From Atrichornis clamosus (lineage: Eukaryota; Chordata; Aves; Passeriformes; Menuridae): 64,000 nucleotides of DNA. Location of the stretch: the NCBI GenBank assembly GCA_013400975.1, contig WBMZ01011687.1, forward strand, positions 186,001 through 250,000, read 5' to 3'. Positions 62,526 through 64,000 of this stretch are shown here, one piece after another; position 1 is the first letter of the stretch, and every line of letters begins with the position of its first letter. The position numbers and the translations under genes were made by a program. The notes beneath the pieces were generated by a model. It saw nothing but the letters and a program-made list of their open reading frames with translations. It did no database searches and was not told where the DNA came from.

Positions 62526-64000
62526 GTTTTCTTTTATACAAGATCTTAGGGAAACTGTCTCTTTGAATATCAGTGCATTAAATGCACAGTGGAGGGCTTT
62601 ACAAAGCAGGGGCAGTAAAAAAAACAGTTTGCAAACTGCTAAAGCTTTAGTGAAAAAGTATCAAAACTATTAACAGCAGGTGAAATATGATCTATGTTTT
62701 TATACTCTGTTTTTCAATGTGCAATTTTATATTAAGGCATAGTCAGCTCTTCCCAGTAATCTGTCTGCATATCAAAATGAAGGTGTATGTTATCTCTTTA
62801 AACTGGACTCATGGAAGTTCCTCTGCCTTATTACAAAAAGCCCTGGAATTAGGTTTTGGATTGTGGAGAAGGGCTGACCATGGATCGTGCTGCTCTCTAA
62901 TGAATAAACTGAATGTCAGCCAAAAGTCCTCTCTTGTGTAACGTGCTTGGAATTAACAGAGTTAAATAAGGATTGAATAGAGCTTTTTAGTTTTCTTTCT
63001 AGGCAAGTGTTTTGGCAATTATTCAATTATATATATGTGCTTGTCCACACACAGCCCCAGACTCACAATACCACAACTTCCTCTCGTAAAAAGTTACGTT
63101 TTTAAAACTATTTGACAATAATGAGTACCAGCTCTTCCTTGTGAATAACACTTCCTATATTAAATGCTTTTTCTGTATTTATATTTATGCTTTGCATAAA
63201 AACTATCAGGGTATCCCATTACAGCATTCTAAAGGGGAAAGAATATGAAGACCAAAAAAGGGGAGTTATCATTTTGAGCTCTTTTATAAATAGTTTTCTA
63301 TTAAAATATAATTACCTGCTTGTTGAAATACCTTACATTCTATGGTGTCTTCGTGTAATATGATGCACTTCTTTATTTCTGTTTTCAGCCTAGTGTAGGA
63401 ATTTAATGTATTTGTAATTCCACAGTACCAAAAGCACAAAATGTATTCTGACTTACGGTGTATCTACACATACACATACAGGTGTATGATTTTTGTAAGA
63501 AGCTCCTGGATTTGGTTCTTGCAACCCTCAATGCAGATATTAAATGCTCAAAATACCAGGCTCTCTTGCAAACACAGGCTGGCAGTCACTGATAAAAACC
63601 ATCAAGTCCCAAACTGTTTTCAGGTCTTCCTAAGCATTAGAGAACTAGGTCCAGACCAAAATAGGCAGCTTTATGAGGACATCTGTGATCACAAGGAACA
63701 TAATTAAGCCAGGGAGAAGGTAAGGTGTTTTAGACACACATTCTAATATAAAACAGCTTTTATCATTAAAATAAAATTGCAAATTCTATCTTTCAAAAGG
63801 GACCACTGTTTCTCCTCTTACTCTGAAAAGCAGATCTTTTTGCTATCAGTATAAATTGATTTAGAAGAAGAAATTACATTAAAATGGAACATGATTTCTG
63901 CATTATTTCCCATATATCACTATTGTACATTGTGTTTCAGTCTGCTAATGAAACACAAAAGCCAACTGAAAGCAGATTTAGTCACTAAAAGATGTGCTTC
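62526..64000. other. Downstream flank
   Basis: AT-rich, no coding exon seen. A - strand AATAAA (TTTATT on + near 63373) could belong to a gene coming from the other side; in mammals CHODL lies tail-to-tail with TMPRSS15. That is an inference from synteny, not from sequence. Confidence 0.4.
62903..62908 (+). terminator. Alternative polyadenylation signal AATAAA
   Basis: Second canonical hexamer about 600 bp after the stop, with a TCTCTTGTGT stretch about 20 bp downstream. Its use is uncertain. Confidence 0.35.

Overview
This window is eukaryotic, and almost certainly bird, genomic DNA. It is AT-rich, and its coding sequence is split into short exons with GT-AG borders. It carries at least ten CR1-type LINE fragments with the avian 3' tail (a 'ggtcccttccaacc...attctgtgattctg' type ending, in both orientations). 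One GC-rich CR1 copy resembles those common in songbirds, but I cannot name the species.

The window holds one recognisable gene, complete and intact on the + strand: TMPRSS15 (enteropeptidase/enterokinase), the duodenal brush-border serine protease that activates trypsinogen. I placed 28 exons from the start codon at 12280 to the stop at 62305-62307. Exon borders come from splice sites, codon phase and similarity to the mammalian protein as I remember it; no database search was run. With all exons the protein has 1061 residues, or 1041 if the uncertain exon 8 is skipped; the human protein has 1019. Domain order: short cytoplasmic tail, signal-anchor membrane segment, SEA, Ser/Thr/Pro-rich linker, LDL-receptor class A 1, CUB 1, MAM, CUB 2, LDL-receptor class A 2, SRCR, trypsin-like S1 protease. 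The 235-residue light chain keeps the complete triad (His867, Asp918, Ser1013) and the trypsin-type pocket Asp1007, at the same offsets as human. Residue numbers assume exon 8 is included.

Layout: 1-12190 is upstream intergenic DNA with CR1 relics. About 12160-12279 is a plausible gut-type promoter and 5' leader. 12280-17564 holds membrane anchor and SEA exons. 19303-22661 holds small, same-phase linker exons. 23732-44697 holds LDLRa 1, CUB 1, MAM and CUB 2. 47081-56785 holds LDLRa 2 and SRCR. 57231-62307 holds the protease domain. 62308 to about 62525 is the 3' UTR, followed by about 1.5 kb of flank.

Points of interest: a GC-AG intron inside CUB 2; an N-glycosylation sequon directly beside the zymogen activation bond; loss of two of the four basic residues in the exosite that reads the acidic trypsinogen peptide; loss of the Gly-Ser self-cleavage motif in the SEA domain; a family of 42-45 bp linker exons; a perfect 5 x 52 bp minisatellite; a GC-rich island on the exon that carries the catalytic Asp; and a few unexplained ORFs and hairpins in introns. 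I found no second certain gene, no RNA gene, and no evidence of a wholly new system.
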